Program-made: the position numbers and the translations under genes
In this document: positions 1 through 6,896 of the stretch, piece by piece
Layout: each line of letters begins with the position of its first letter
Numbering within the stretch: position 1 is the stretch's first letter
The notes under the pieces: model-generated
The model's database searches: none
Told to the model about the DNA's origin: nothing
The model's input: only the letters and a program-made list of their open reading frames with translations
DNA from: a virus
DNA length: 35,500 nucleotides
Reading direction: 5' to 3' (one strand)
Virus record (IMG/VR): IMGVR_UViG_3300032296_001240
Coordinates: 1 to 35,500 of that record

Positions 1-123
1 ATAATTACTCTGCAATACCCACTTTACACTCTCTACATCACCGATGGAACTACCATCTTTTCTGCTTTTACATTCCAGACTCCGGCCTATATCAATCCAT
101 TTATTTATGATGAGGTCTTATTG
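1..123. repeat. Left copy of 123-bp terminal direct repeat
   Basis: Bases 1-123 are identical to 35378-35500. The same reading frame is open through both copies, so the repeat is either the overlap left by assembling a circular molecule or a true terminal redundancy. The unique length is then about 35,377 bp. Confidence 0.95.
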
Positions 124-810
124 TTCTTCAATAGCATCCCTGGAATGACTGCTGTCTATGACTCAGAAAGCACAATCCTTAGTCTGACACTCACTACTAC
201 TACACCATGCGGAGTGAATCTCAACATGATTCTTGCAGGTGCAGATTATGCTTTTGAAGGAACATTGACAACTATTGAAACAAGCACCAATGCAAGTTGT
301 GACTGTCCTGACCCATTTGTGCCTACTGACATAGAAACTGCTCTTTATTCACTCAGCAACATAGTAAACATTGATGCCTCTGATTGCTTCAGCACTATGC
401 TTGAATTCTGGGCAGCATCAGATTCAGTTGCACAAGGATTCGAATACTTTAACAACTGGAAGCAGCGGATAAGGATTGGACTTAACGGTGGAGGGCAAAA
501 ACCAGTCATTGAGGAGAACCTATACAGGCAATCAAATGGCGTTCACAGAAGGCCACAGAACAAGCAGGATTTATCGTTAGATTTGCATACTGATTTCTTC
601 GACTTGGACACACAGCTTGCGATGACCGATGCCACCCGGCATCCGAACTTAGTTTGGGAAGGGAAGTCTATCTTTGTTAAGGGTGATATTGAGGTAGCCA
701 CCACTCAGGATTACACTACACAAAGCTCATTTGAAACTTTATCACAAATGAAGTTTCAGGCACTCATTCAGGGCTTTCAGCCCAGGAACTCAAGTTGCTT
801 AACTTGCTAA
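1..810 (+). CDS. C-terminal part of a 987-aa virion protein (continues from 35377)
   Basis: This is the 3' end of the gene that starts at 33224. Frame 1 is open from base 1 to the TAA at 808-810 and matches the frame running off the right end, so joining 33224-35377 to 1-810 gives 987 residues. The TTG at 121 is not a real start. This part contains an IPGM motif, also found in the other half of the gene, and a Cys pattern (NASCDCPDPF) like Cys pairs upstream, indicating a repeated domain. Its position after the tail fibre genes and before another large virion-like gene suggests a tail-tip or appendage component. Function is inferred from context only. Confidence 0.85.
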   Translation: MITLQYPLYTLYITDGTTIFSAFTFQTPAYINPFIYDEVLLFFNSIPGMTAVYDSESTILSLTLTTTTPCGVNLNMILAGADYAFEGTLTTIETSTNASCDCPDPFVPTDIETALYSLSNIVNIDASDCFSTMLEFWAASDSVAQGFEYFNNWKQRIRIGLNGGGQKPVIEENLYRQSNGVHRRPQNKQDLSLDLHTDFFDLDTQLAMTDATRHPNLVWEGKSIFVKGDIEVATTQDYTTQSSFETLSQMKFQALIQGFQPRNSSCLTC

Positions 811-816
811 AAAACA

Positions 817-1692
817 ATGTCTATATTTTCATTAACATGCCCCGATGTAGGGTGCTATCAGAATTATCTGTGCGATCCTGAATTTCAGAATAAGATCGTG
901 GCGGTGGCTTATGTTCGTAAGTCTGCTGCTTTGACTGCTCAGGAGAAATCAACTGCTGACCTTTGGATAGGTGCGCTCTATGACCGCTACCTTAATGGCG
1001 AGGCTTATCTGGTGTTTAATACTTCCGGTGAAAAGCCAAAGCCTGAGACAGCTACTGTTGCTGGTAGAGGTATGCAGAACACTAAAGCTCTTGCAAAGAC
1101 TCATACACTGACCTATCAGGACATGCAAGTCACTCAGAACAACATTCAGTTCTATAATGACATTCTTGCTTCTGCTCAGAACTTTGATTTCTATTACTTC
1201 ACTCCTGGTCGCATCTGGGATGCTTCTGGATATTATGTGACTGTTATCGGTGATCCTATTATCACTGCTGACTTAAACACTTACCAGATGGCTGAAGTAA
1301 CAGTAAACTGGGTGAGCAAGGTCAATCCTCTGCCTTATGAATTTGATACTGACACTTTCCTTACTGGCTTGTATTACATCATCTCTGCTGCATCACCTTA
1401 TAGTGGATTTGAGTGGAGTAGCTGTGTAGGTGGCAGTGGTGAAACAGCTTATTTGACTGCTGTTCTAAATGTAGGTGCTATCTCAGGTGCGCCTGATTTA
1501 GTTTGGTCAATAGAGGCCACCAGTGAAAGTGATCCATTAAATGATAATAGTATCATTATAGATTCTGAAACTGGTGAGGTTACATGGACACCAAATAGTG
1601 CTGGCACTTATATCTTTGTAGTGACTGTTACCAATGCATACGGATGTGTGTTCGGTCAGCAGACAGTTACATTAACCGTTTCAGATTGCTAA
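817..1692 (+). CDS. Virion protein with C-terminal Ig-like domain (possible tail tube or sheath-type protein)
   Basis: A 291-residue protein starting 6 nt after the preceding stop, so probably co-transcribed. Residues 1-200 form a mixed domain with an early Cys cluster (TCPDVGCYQNYLC) that I cannot assign. Residues from about 205 to the end look like an immunoglobulin-like beta-sandwich: they contain ATSESDP, then SETGEVTWTPNSAGTYIF and a final VTVTNAYGC...TVTLTVSDC strand pattern, typical of bacterial Ig-like/He_PIG repeats. Such domains are often appended to major tail or capsid proteins and bind surface glycans weakly. The gene lies just upstream of the portal gene. A major tail protein is plausible, but nothing in the sequence fixes that. 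Confidence 0.7.
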   Translation: MSIFSLTCPDVGCYQNYLCDPEFQNKIVAVAYVRKSAALTAQEKSTADLWIGALYDRYLNGEAYLVFNTSGEKPKPETATVAGRGMQNTKALAKTHTLTYQDMQVTQNNIQFYNDILASAQNFDFYYFTPGRIWDASGYYVTVIGDPIITADLNTYQMAEVTVNWVSKVNPLPYEFDTDTFLTGLYYIISAASPYSGFEWSSCVGGSGETAYLTAVLNVGAISGAPDLVWSIEATSESDPLNDNSIIIDSETGEVTWTPNSAGTYIFVVTVTNAYGCVFGQQTVTLTVSDC

Positions 1693-1702
1693 TTAAATAA
1701 TT

Positions 1703-3667
1703 ATGGAAGAGTTAATCGGGATGCTCCTATCTAAGTTGCTCGATCGGGAAATCCGGGAAGGCAGGCACGACTATATTAAATATGCTCGTGAAAAAGCCGA
1801 AGAATTGGAGTATCACTTCGAGAACGAGTATCCCGAAAAGCTCTTGCACACTCAGCATCCGAGTGAAGAACCTTGGATGAAGGAGTACAGAAGGCGCAGA
1901 TGGCAAGCACCTACTACCACTGCCACAGGAAGAGTTTATACCTTCCTGCAAAAGATTCAGCAGGCTGATGACTTTAAGATTAGCTTTGAATCAGACTTTC
2001 AAAAGACAGGCATAGCAGAGCGCATAGGCTTGCAGAATAACACTCTAAAGTATTATGTCGAAGATGAGCTTCCAAAGACTGGAAGTCTTGAGACATGGCT
2101 TTTTAATGTGTTTCTCAAGACCTATCTAATGGATGCCAATGCGGTAGTGCTAACACTACCAGACTATGAGGACTTCATTGAAGACCCAGCAAGCACTACT
2201 ACTCTGGATTGGTCAAGACCTTACCCACAGATTATTGAATCAGAGGATTTAATTTGGGAGGATGAGAGTTTTGTCATCACCAAGGCAGAGGAGTATGTAG
2301 ACATGAATCGCAAGAAGTGGGATCAGTTCTTCTGCATCACCACCGAAGGGCTAATGCTATTTAGGCAAGTCAATGAGTACACCTATGACCAGCCTTTCCA
2401 GGTATTTATTCTGCCATATAAATTTGGCTATCTGCCTGCTTGTAAAGTGGGCAACATTATCTACGAAGAAGAAGATGGTAAGTTAGTCTATGATTCGGTG
2501 CTTGCTCCTTGCCTTCCGGCATGGAATGAAGTGCTGTTTAGGACTGATGACCTTAACATACTGTGGGCAATGCATGCCCTGCCTCAGAAGTGGGCATTGA
2601 AGATGTCTCCCTGTAAGACATGCAATGGAACTGGTACAAGGGTCAATAGAAAGGAGGAAAGAGTAAATTGTAATGACTGCTCTGGCTCTGGAAGGGCAAG
2701 CAGCTCGCCATTTGGCTTGATGGAGATTAACATTGACCGGGTAAGTGCTGTCAATCCTACTCCGCTTGTGCCACCAGTGCCTCCAGCTGGCTACATTGAA
2801 AGACCAGTTGATACTGTTAAGTTATTCCAGGAGGACATCATGCAGAAGGAGTTTCAAGGATTTAAGGCCATTGGTCTGGAGTTACTTGGACAGATTCCTG
2901 CTGCTCAGTCAGGCATTGCAAAAGAGTATGATAGAAAGGAGCTAAACACCTTCTGCTTTTCGGTGACTGTTCACTTGGCTCAGATTTATCGCAAGGTGTG
3001 CTTCTACATCATGCTTCAGAGATACAACAGCTTGTTCGCCTCTGCTTTGATGGACAGCGACAAGATACAGGCTGCTCTTCCGCAGATTACTGTGCCTACT
3101 GACTATGATGTGATGACTGCCGACATGGTAGCAGAGCAACTCAAGAAAGCAGTAGATAGTAAATTCAATCCTCTCATCACTTCCGGAATTGAAATGGACT
3201 ATGTGGAAAAGCTATATGGCGAGAACAGCATCCAGAAGACCTACTTGAAGCTCCTAAGCAGCCTTGATCCTTTGCCATTCAAGACCACAGATGAAAAGAC
3301 TGTGCTTCTGGCAAGCAATGGCTGCTCTCAGCTTGATTACATACTTAGTGCTAACCTTGCTGCATTTGTCATGCAGAAAGTAGAGGAGGATGCCACATGG
3401 TATGATAAGCCATTAACAATTCAAAGGGCAGAGGTCTATGCTATGGCAGCAGAGAAGCAAGCACAGATTAGGTCTGGAATTGTTCCTATTATTGATAATG
3501 TAAGTGAGCCTGGTTCAGCAGCAGAGGAAGCAGATAACCTTGGTAAGTTGCCTCTTGCAATTCAGCAGCTATCACTTGCTGCGGAAAGAGCAGGTAAGGC
3601 AGGAAATACTGCACTCTTTAAAACCCTTAATGATAAAATCAATAATCTGCTCGGTGAAATTGAATAA
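1703..3667 (+). CDS. Probable portal protein with DnaJ-like zinc motif
   Basis: A 654-residue, mostly alpha-helical acidic protein directly upstream (2-nt gap) of a MuF-like head protein, the usual portal position. The portal is the dodecameric ring through which DNA is packaged. The N-terminus is charged (LLDREIREGRHDYIKYAREK), and the C-terminal third has long helices ending in repeated Ala-rich stretches, as in other portals. Residues 304-329 carry two CxxCxGxG units (CKTCNGTG and CNDCSGSG), a DnaJ-type zinc-binding motif inside the protein. The length is within the range of long portal proteins. Assignment is by context and general architecture, not by a diagnostic motif. Confidence 0.7.
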   Translation: MEELIGMLLSKLLDREIREGRHDYIKYAREKAEELEYHFENEYPEKLLHTQHPSEEPWMKEYRRRRWQAPTTTATGRVYTFLQKIQQADDFKISFESDFQKTGIAERIGLQNNTLKYYVEDELPKTGSLETWLFNVFLKTYLMDANAVVLTLPDYEDFIEDPASTTTLDWSRPYPQIIESEDLIWEDESFVITKAEEYVDMNRKKWDQFFCITTEGLMLFRQVNEYTYDQPFQVFILPYKFGYLPACKVGNIIYEEEDGKLVYDSVLAPCLPAWNEVLFRTDDLNILWAMHALPQKWALKMSPCKTCNGTGTRVNRKEERVNCNDCSGSGRASSSPFGLMEINIDRVSAVNPTPLVPPVPPAGYIERPVDTVKLFQEDIMQKEFQGFKAIGLELLGQIPAAQSGIAKEYDRKELNTFCFSVTVHLAQIYRKVCFYIMLQRYNSLFASALMDSDKIQAALPQITVPTDYDVMTADMVAEQLKKAVDSKFNPLITSGIEMDYVEKLYGENSIQKTYLKLLSSLDPLPFKTTDEKTVLLASNGCSQLDYILSANLAAFVMQKVEEDATWYDKPLTIQRAEVYAMAAEKQAQIRSGIVPIIDNVSEPGSAAEEADNLGKLPLAIQQLSLAAERAGKAGNTALFKTLNDKINNLLGEIE

Positions 3668-3669
3668 TA

Positions 3670-4533
3670 GTGGCAACACCTACTGAGTTAATAAAGCAGA
3701 TTCAGGAACTTCAACTGGCAATAGAAAGCCGGATGGATGAGGCATTGCCGAGGGTATTCAGCAAGCTATCCGATCAGGTTATTGACCTTGCTTCTGAATT
3801 ATCACTTGACCCAAAGGATAGAGCTAAGACACTTAAGGAGCTAATTAAACTAAAGAAAGATATTGCTGACACTATTGTTACTAATGCTCCTTACCAGATT
3901 CAAGTTGCTGAAGTCATCAAAGGCTTTGAAATGCTTTCGGAGTTAAGCAATGAGTACATCACTTTAGCAATCGGTGACTTTCCAGAGAAGAAAGCACTAT
4001 ATAAGGCTATCCTGGAAAGCAACATTGCCACTACCAAGGATGCACTGCTCGGTGCTGGCATCAGGGAGAACTTTGGCACAGCCATTCAGGAAGTTCTAAA
4101 GGATAATATCTCAGGCATAGGCACAAGGTCTGAGCTTAATAAGACCTTGCGTAAGTTCATTGAAGGCACGGAGCAGGAAGCACCATTCCTTAACCGATAC
4201 ATCAAGCAGACTACCAACGATGCTGTAATGACATTCAATTCAGAGTACATTCAAACCATTGCTGCTGATCTTGATGTGGAGCATTACCTATATGCAGGCA
4301 CATTAATAGCTGATTCAAGACCATTCTGCACAGCCAGAGCAGGCAGATACTTCACTACCGATGAGGTAAAGGCATGGCCTAATCTAAAAGGCTGGCAGGG
4401 TCGCATGGCTGGCACTAACAGCAGCACAATTTTTATTTATCGTGGAGGGTACAATTGCAGGCATCAGTTATGGCCTGTAAGCAAAGAGCAATATGATGCT
4501 GCCCAGGAGAATGGCAGAGCAGGAATTAGATAA
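3670..4533 (+). CDS. MuF-like minor head / head morphogenesis protein
   Basis: 287 residues beginning with GTG at 3670, 2 nt after the portal stop. The C-terminal segment, roughly residues 215-280, has the Phage Mu F-like pattern: DSRPFCTARAG, then a GRMAGTN block, IFIYRGGYNCRH and a final PVS. The Cys and His residues of that signature are present. The N-terminal two thirds are helical. Proteins of this family are minor capsid components made next to the portal and act in head assembly or DNA ejection. Portal followed by MuF is a standard gene pair, supporting both calls. Confidence 0.88.
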   Translation: MATPTELIKQIQELQLAIESRMDEALPRVFSKLSDQVIDLASELSLDPKDRAKTLKELIKLKKDIADTIVTNAPYQIQVAEVIKGFEMLSELSNEYITLAIGDFPEKKALYKAILESNIATTKDALLGAGIRENFGTAIQEVLKDNISGIGTRSELNKTLRKFIEGTEQEAPFLNRYIKQTTNDAVMTFNSEYIQTIAADLDVEHYLYAGTLIADSRPFCTARAGRYFTTDEVKAWPNLKGWQGRMAGTNSSTIFIYRGGYNCRHQLWPVSKEQYDAAQENGRAGIR

Positions 4534-4543
4534 CTGCAAAAGT

Positions 4544-4593
4544 ATTTCTCCGAACTTTTCTCCGAACATCACCCTACTTTTCACCCTACTTTT
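4544..4593. repeat. Two adjacent 12-bp tandem duplications between convergent genes
   Basis: TTTCTCCGAAC occurs at 4545-4555 and 4557-4567 (12-bp spacing). CACCCTACTTTT occurs perfectly at 4570-4581 and 4582-4593. The second pair runs into the last codons of the minus-strand gene ending at 4586. CCCTACTT here can also pair with AAGTAGGG at 4608-4617, so alternative hairpins are possible. Confidence 0.75.
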
Positions 4594-5086
4594 TCTCCCT
4601 ATAAGCAATAAGTAGGGAGATAGGTTTAAGATGCCTTTGCTCAATGACATTACGCATGCCATGCCCCAGGTTCTGTTTGACCATGACTGCATCCATGCTC
4701 TGCCTCCTTATGTAGCCTTGTAGGATGACCTCTGCTGCTTCCTCCATTGCCCAGCATAGTATGTAGACATCAGCATTCAACTCATCATTTAGATTGAATA
4801 CAAGCCTGCCTGTCTTATACTTGGTAGTCTTGACATCAATGTTATATTCATCCATCATTAGGTCTGTGCCTCCATCACCTTCCAAGCCACAGCTCATGTC
4901 CATTGGAATCTTGAGTGCCTTACTGACTGCGTATTCACCCATCACACCGAGCATGTCAGCAGTCTGCTGGTCATTACCCCAGTGCTGCTTATATCGGTTG
5001 GGATTGGCTTGATCCTTTAAGAAGTGTCTGCCCTTGGCAAGCACTCGGAGCAATTCCATTTCTCGTTCTGTAAATGTTATCTTCAA
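4586..5086 (-). CDS. PD-(D/E)XK-like nuclease fold protein
   Basis: 166 residues. The order of motifs suits a restriction-endonuclease-like fold: GVMGEYAV at 47-54 (Glu51), GGTDL at 72-76 (Asp75), then a beta strand with IDVKTT at 83-88 (Asp84, Lys86). These give the E...D...DxK active-site arrangement. It stands alone on the minus strand between MuF and the small-protein cluster and has its own divergent upstream region of 48 nt. Possible roles are resolution of DNA ends or host DNA degradation. The fold call is moderately firm; substrate and role are unknown. Confidence 0.6.
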   Translation of the reverse strand: MKITFTEREMELLRVLAKGRHFLKDQANPNRYKQHWGNDQQTADMLGVMGEYAVSKALKIPMDMSCGLEGDGGTDLMMDEYNIDVKTTKYKTGRLVFNLNDELNADVYILCWAMEEAAEVILQGYIRRQSMDAVMVKQNLGHGMRNVIEQRHLKPISLLIAYREKK

Positions 5087-5134
5087 GGCTCATAAAGGGT
5101 TACAATAATAAGTGATAAAATCCGATATTTGAGC

Positions 5135-5266
5135 ATGAAAAAGGCAAAAACAGGAAGCAGTCCAGCAGCTAAGATTAGCTTTGGTAAGCGCAGAGAAGGC
5201 AAGCACCGTAAGACCAGAAGGCCAAAGGACAGCAGACAAAAGTCTTATAAAGGACAAGGCAGATAG
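5135..5266 (+). CDS. 43-aa highly basic protein
   Basis: ATG at 5135, TAG at 5264-5266. The 43-residue product is extremely rich in Lys and Arg (starts MKKAKTGSSPAAKISFGKRR) and has no Cys. It lies between the divergent start of the nuclease-like gene and a second basic small gene, and an imperfect -7 element (GATATTTG, 5124-5131) lies 3 nt upstream of the start codon. A nucleic-acid-binding or DNA-condensing role fits the charge, but nothing more specific can be seen. Too short for most ORF calls. Confidence 0.5.
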   Translation: MKKAKTGSSPAAKISFGKRREGKHRKTRRPKDSRQKSYKGQGR

Positions 5267-5295
5267 TGTAAAGTAACTACCTAATAAAGTGTAAA

Positions 5296-5529
5296 ATGGC
5301 TGAGAAGAAGTTTAAAACCAAAGTAGGAGGCAAGACTGTTAAGTTCGGTGCTAAAGGCTATTCTATTGCTCCAGGCACACCGAAAGGTGATGCTTACTGC
5401 GCTCGGTCATCAGGGATTAAGAAGTGCAAAGGCCCAGGCCCATGTCCAAATGACCTGAGTCGCAAAGCATGGGGCTGTGTAGGCAAGAAATCGGTGAAGT
5501 CAGCAGCTAAGAAATTTAAAAGAGCATAA
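5296..5529 (+). CDS. 77-aa basic Cys-containing small phage protein
   Basis: Lys-rich protein with four Cys in the middle: YCARSSG, IKKCKGPGPCPND, then SRKAWGC. The spacing could bind zinc. Similar small basic proteins with a GDxYCARS...LSRKxW.C pattern are, as I recall, common in tailed phages, but I know no experimental role. It starts 29 nt after the preceding basic gene and is followed by a promoter and a terminator, so it ends its own transcription unit. Confidence 0.7.
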   Translation: MAEKKFKTKVGGKTVKFGAKGYSIAPGTPKGDAYCARSSGIKKCKGPGPCPNDLSRKAWGCVGKKSVKSAAKKFKRA

Positions 5530-5532
5530 TTA

Positions 5533-5563
5533 TTTGCAAATAAATTTTATTGATTTACATTTG
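5533..5563 (+). promoter_or_regulatory. Bacteroidetes-type promoter (TTTG-N19-TACATTTG)
   Basis: TTTG at 5533-5536 and TACATTTG at 5556-5563 are separated by 19 nt, a full match to the Bacteroidetes -33/-7 consensus TTTG-N19-TAnnTTTG. Predicted start is about 5568. No start codon follows until 5678, and a terminator lies before it. Confidence 0.7.
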
Positions 5564-5567
5564 TATT

Positions 5568-5652
5568 CCCTTGGGGGAGGGAAAATTTAGTTTCATTTTT
5601 TTCATCTTGCTATGTTTTAAAAGGGCCAGCTCATAGTTGGCTCTTTTTTTTT
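5568..5652 (+). ncRNA. Candidate ~85-nt small RNA
   Basis: The interval runs from the predicted start of the consensus promoter to the end of the terminator T-tract. It has no convincing ORF. Near its 5' end CCC and GGG flank a G-rich loop (5568-5581); an AU-rich middle follows, then the terminator hairpin with its long U-tract. A promoter followed 60 nt later by a terminator is the layout of an independent small RNA. Alternatively the promoter could serve the endolysin by readthrough. Confidence 0.45.
5622..5652 (+). terminator. Rho-independent terminator
   Basis: AGGGCCA (5622-5628) pairs with TGGCTCT (5638-5644), with one G-U pair, closed by a 9-nt loop. A run of T follows to 5652. Confidence 0.8.
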
Positions 5653-5660
5653 GCCTCAGT

Positions 5661-5678
5661 TGTTGTAATTTTACAACA
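5661..5678. promoter_or_regulatory. 18-bp perfect palindrome at the endolysin start
   Basis: TGTTGTAATTTTACAACA has perfect 8-bp arms and a 2-bp centre. Its last A is the first base of the endolysin ATG. It also contains TAATTTTA, one mismatch from the -7 consensus, placed as in a leaderless promoter. It may be an operator, or an RNA hairpin that hides the start codon. Confidence 0.5.
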
Positions 5679-6043
5679 TGCAACAGCCACTAAAGCATTT
5701 TAAGTTGTCTGAGTTTGACTCACCGGATGCACCTGGTTCTGGCAGTCAAATGAAGCCTGAATTCCTACAAAGACTGGACAATGCCAGATCATTTGCTGGA
5801 GTGCCTTTTAAGGTTACATCAGGGTTCAGGACTAAAACTCATAATGAAAAAGTTGGTGGCGTTGATGATAGTTCACATTGCCAGGGATGGGCAGCAGACC
5901 TTGCTGCTTCCTCCGGTACTTCAAAGTTTACCATAGTGAATGCCCTGCTTAAAGCTGGCTTCACTCGCATAGGGATAGCAAGCTCATTCGTGCATGTAGA
6001 TTGTGACCCTACTAAGCCTGCCCAGGTGATCTGGACATATTAG
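5678..6043 (+). CDS. Endolysin, peptidase M15 family (VanY/M15A-like)
   Basis: 121 residues, a normal length for a single-domain M15 peptidase. The zinc-binding pattern is visible: SSHCQGWAADL with His67 and Asp74, and FVHVDCD with His106 and Asp108. The TSGFRT segment at 48-53 is also typical. The enzyme would cut peptide cross-links in host peptidoglycan at lysis. No signal peptide is seen, so release depends on the small membrane proteins encoded just downstream. The start overlaps the 18-bp palindrome, suggesting timed control. Confidence 0.9.
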   Translation: MQQPLKHFKLSEFDSPDAPGSGSQMKPEFLQRLDNARSFAGVPFKVTSGFRTKTHNEKVGGVDDSSHCQGWAADLAASSGTSKFTIVNALLKAGFTRIGIASSFVHVDCDPTKPAQVIWTY

Positions 6044-6044
6044 A

Positions 6045-6338
6045 ATGACATACGAATTAAGGGAGGATCTGGTTAAGTTTATTCATGATACTCCTGCCTA
6101 TGGAGCTATCATCCTGACTAAATTGGCTAACCCAACACCTAACTTTTATAATCCACTTGAGGAGTGGCTATACCATCACGGATGGTCAATCATTCTGCTT
6201 TATAGGCTTTGGAGAATGGTTAAGGATGTTCATAAAGGCTACATGGAGAAGGTGCTTTGGTATGATGAATCTGATGAGCTTGTGCCGATGACCAAGTATC
6301 AAAAGTTTATTTTGCAGATTAAAAAGTTTTTCAAATGA
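6045..6338 (+). CDS. 97-aa hypothetical protein of the lysis cluster
   Basis: The start lies 1 nt after the endolysin stop and the end overlaps the next ATG by 4 nt (ATGA), so it is translationally coupled to both. The middle (EEWLYHHGWSIILLYRLWRM) is amphipathic to hydrophobic and could be membrane-associated. The C-terminus is basic. I do not recognise the family; a lysis or membrane role is inferred only from position. Confidence 0.7.
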   Translation: MTYELREDLVKFIHDTPAYGAIILTKLANPTPNFYNPLEEWLYHHGWSIILLYRLWRMVKDVHKGYMEKVLWYDESDELVPMTKYQKFILQIKKFFK

Positions 6339-6655
6339 CTATTTCTAAAGACACTTTTGTACTGTTCTTAGTGTTTCTGCTTTATGTGGGTGGAGACATA
6401 TATACTGCTCGCATTGCTCACCAGAAGTTGGATAACTTAATCAAGCAGAATGAAGAATGGGCAGCAGGGGCTTTGTTCAAGAATGCTGCTACTGAAAGCA
6501 GGATTGATAGCCTAAAGGTAGAGACTCAGGCACTCGCTAAGACTATTGTTTACCTTGACTCATGTCAGAGCAACAAGACAATCAAGCAGGACAGAGCAGA
6601 GAGAAGAGGCAAGTTCGTAGGAGGTCTGCTGAAAGGACTGTTTCCAGGTCTATAA
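6335..6655 (+). CDS. Small membrane-anchored coiled-coil protein (spanin-like?)
   Basis: 106 residues. An N-terminal hydrophobic helix (FVLFLVFLLYVGGDIY, about residues 8-23) is followed by a charged helical region likely to form a coiled coil and a basic C-terminus. This single-anchor plus coiled-coil layout beside an endolysin resembles an Rz-type inner-membrane spanin subunit. No lipoprotein partner is evident. It overlaps the preceding gene by 4 nt. Family identity is not established. Confidence 0.65.
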   Translation: MTISKDTFVLFLVFLLYVGGDIYTARIAHQKLDNLIKQNEEWAAGALFKNAATESRIDSLKVETQALAKTIVYLDSCQSNKTIKQDRAERRGKFVGGLLKGLFPGL

Positions 6656-6678
6656 GTCTGGCAATCTTTTCGAAAAGA

Positions 6679-6882
6679 ATGCAAGTGTATGCCTACACTT
6701 GCTCCTCTGTGGTCATGATTGGCCTGCTCATTGGTATAGGCTACCTGTATAAGATTGAAAAAGCACAGGCATCAGATTCGGTGCTGATGTTTATTTTAGG
6801 GCAAGTGCTATCAGCATGGGTGGCCTTGACTAATAAGATATTTCGCATAACTACACCGAATATCAACAACCCTGATAATTAG
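6679..6882 (+). CDS. Holin-like protein with two membrane segments
   Basis: 67 residues from the ATG at 6679. Two hydrophobic segments, YTCSSVVMIGLLIGIGYLY and SVLMFILGQVLSAWVAL, are separated by a short charged loop, as in small class II-type holins. An in-frame ATG at 6562 would add 39 Arg/Ser/Gln-rich residues lying inside the previous gene (94-nt overlap). These look like out-of-frame coding sequence, so I prefer 6679. Its place after the endolysin and spanin-like gene supports a lysis role. Confidence 0.65.
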   Translation: MQVYAYTCSSVVMIGLLIGIGYLYKIEKAQASDSVLMFILGQVLSAWVALTNKIFRITTPNINNPDN

Positions 6883-6883
6883 T

Positions 6884-6891
6884 TATTTTTG
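6884..6891 (+). promoter_or_regulatory. -7 element TATTTTTG for a near-leaderless transcript
   Basis: A perfect TAnnTTTG match whose last base is 5 nt before the ATG at 6897. Transcription would start at or just before the start codon. I see no clear TTTG -33 element. Confidence 0.5.
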
Positions 6892-6896
6892 TCTCT

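Noticed and set aside
121-810. Independent gene starting at TTG 121
   Set aside because: The frame is open upstream to base 1 and joins the gene leaving the right end of the window.
4592-4619. Hairpin TCTCCCTA...TAGGGAGA as a terminator
   Set aside because: It lies within the coding end of the minus-strand gene and lacks a T-tract on either strand.
6562-6678. Longer start for the holin-like gene
   Set aside because: The added residues are Arg/Ser/Gln-rich and overlap the previous gene by 94 nt, looking like out-of-frame translation; still possible as a dual-start arrangement.
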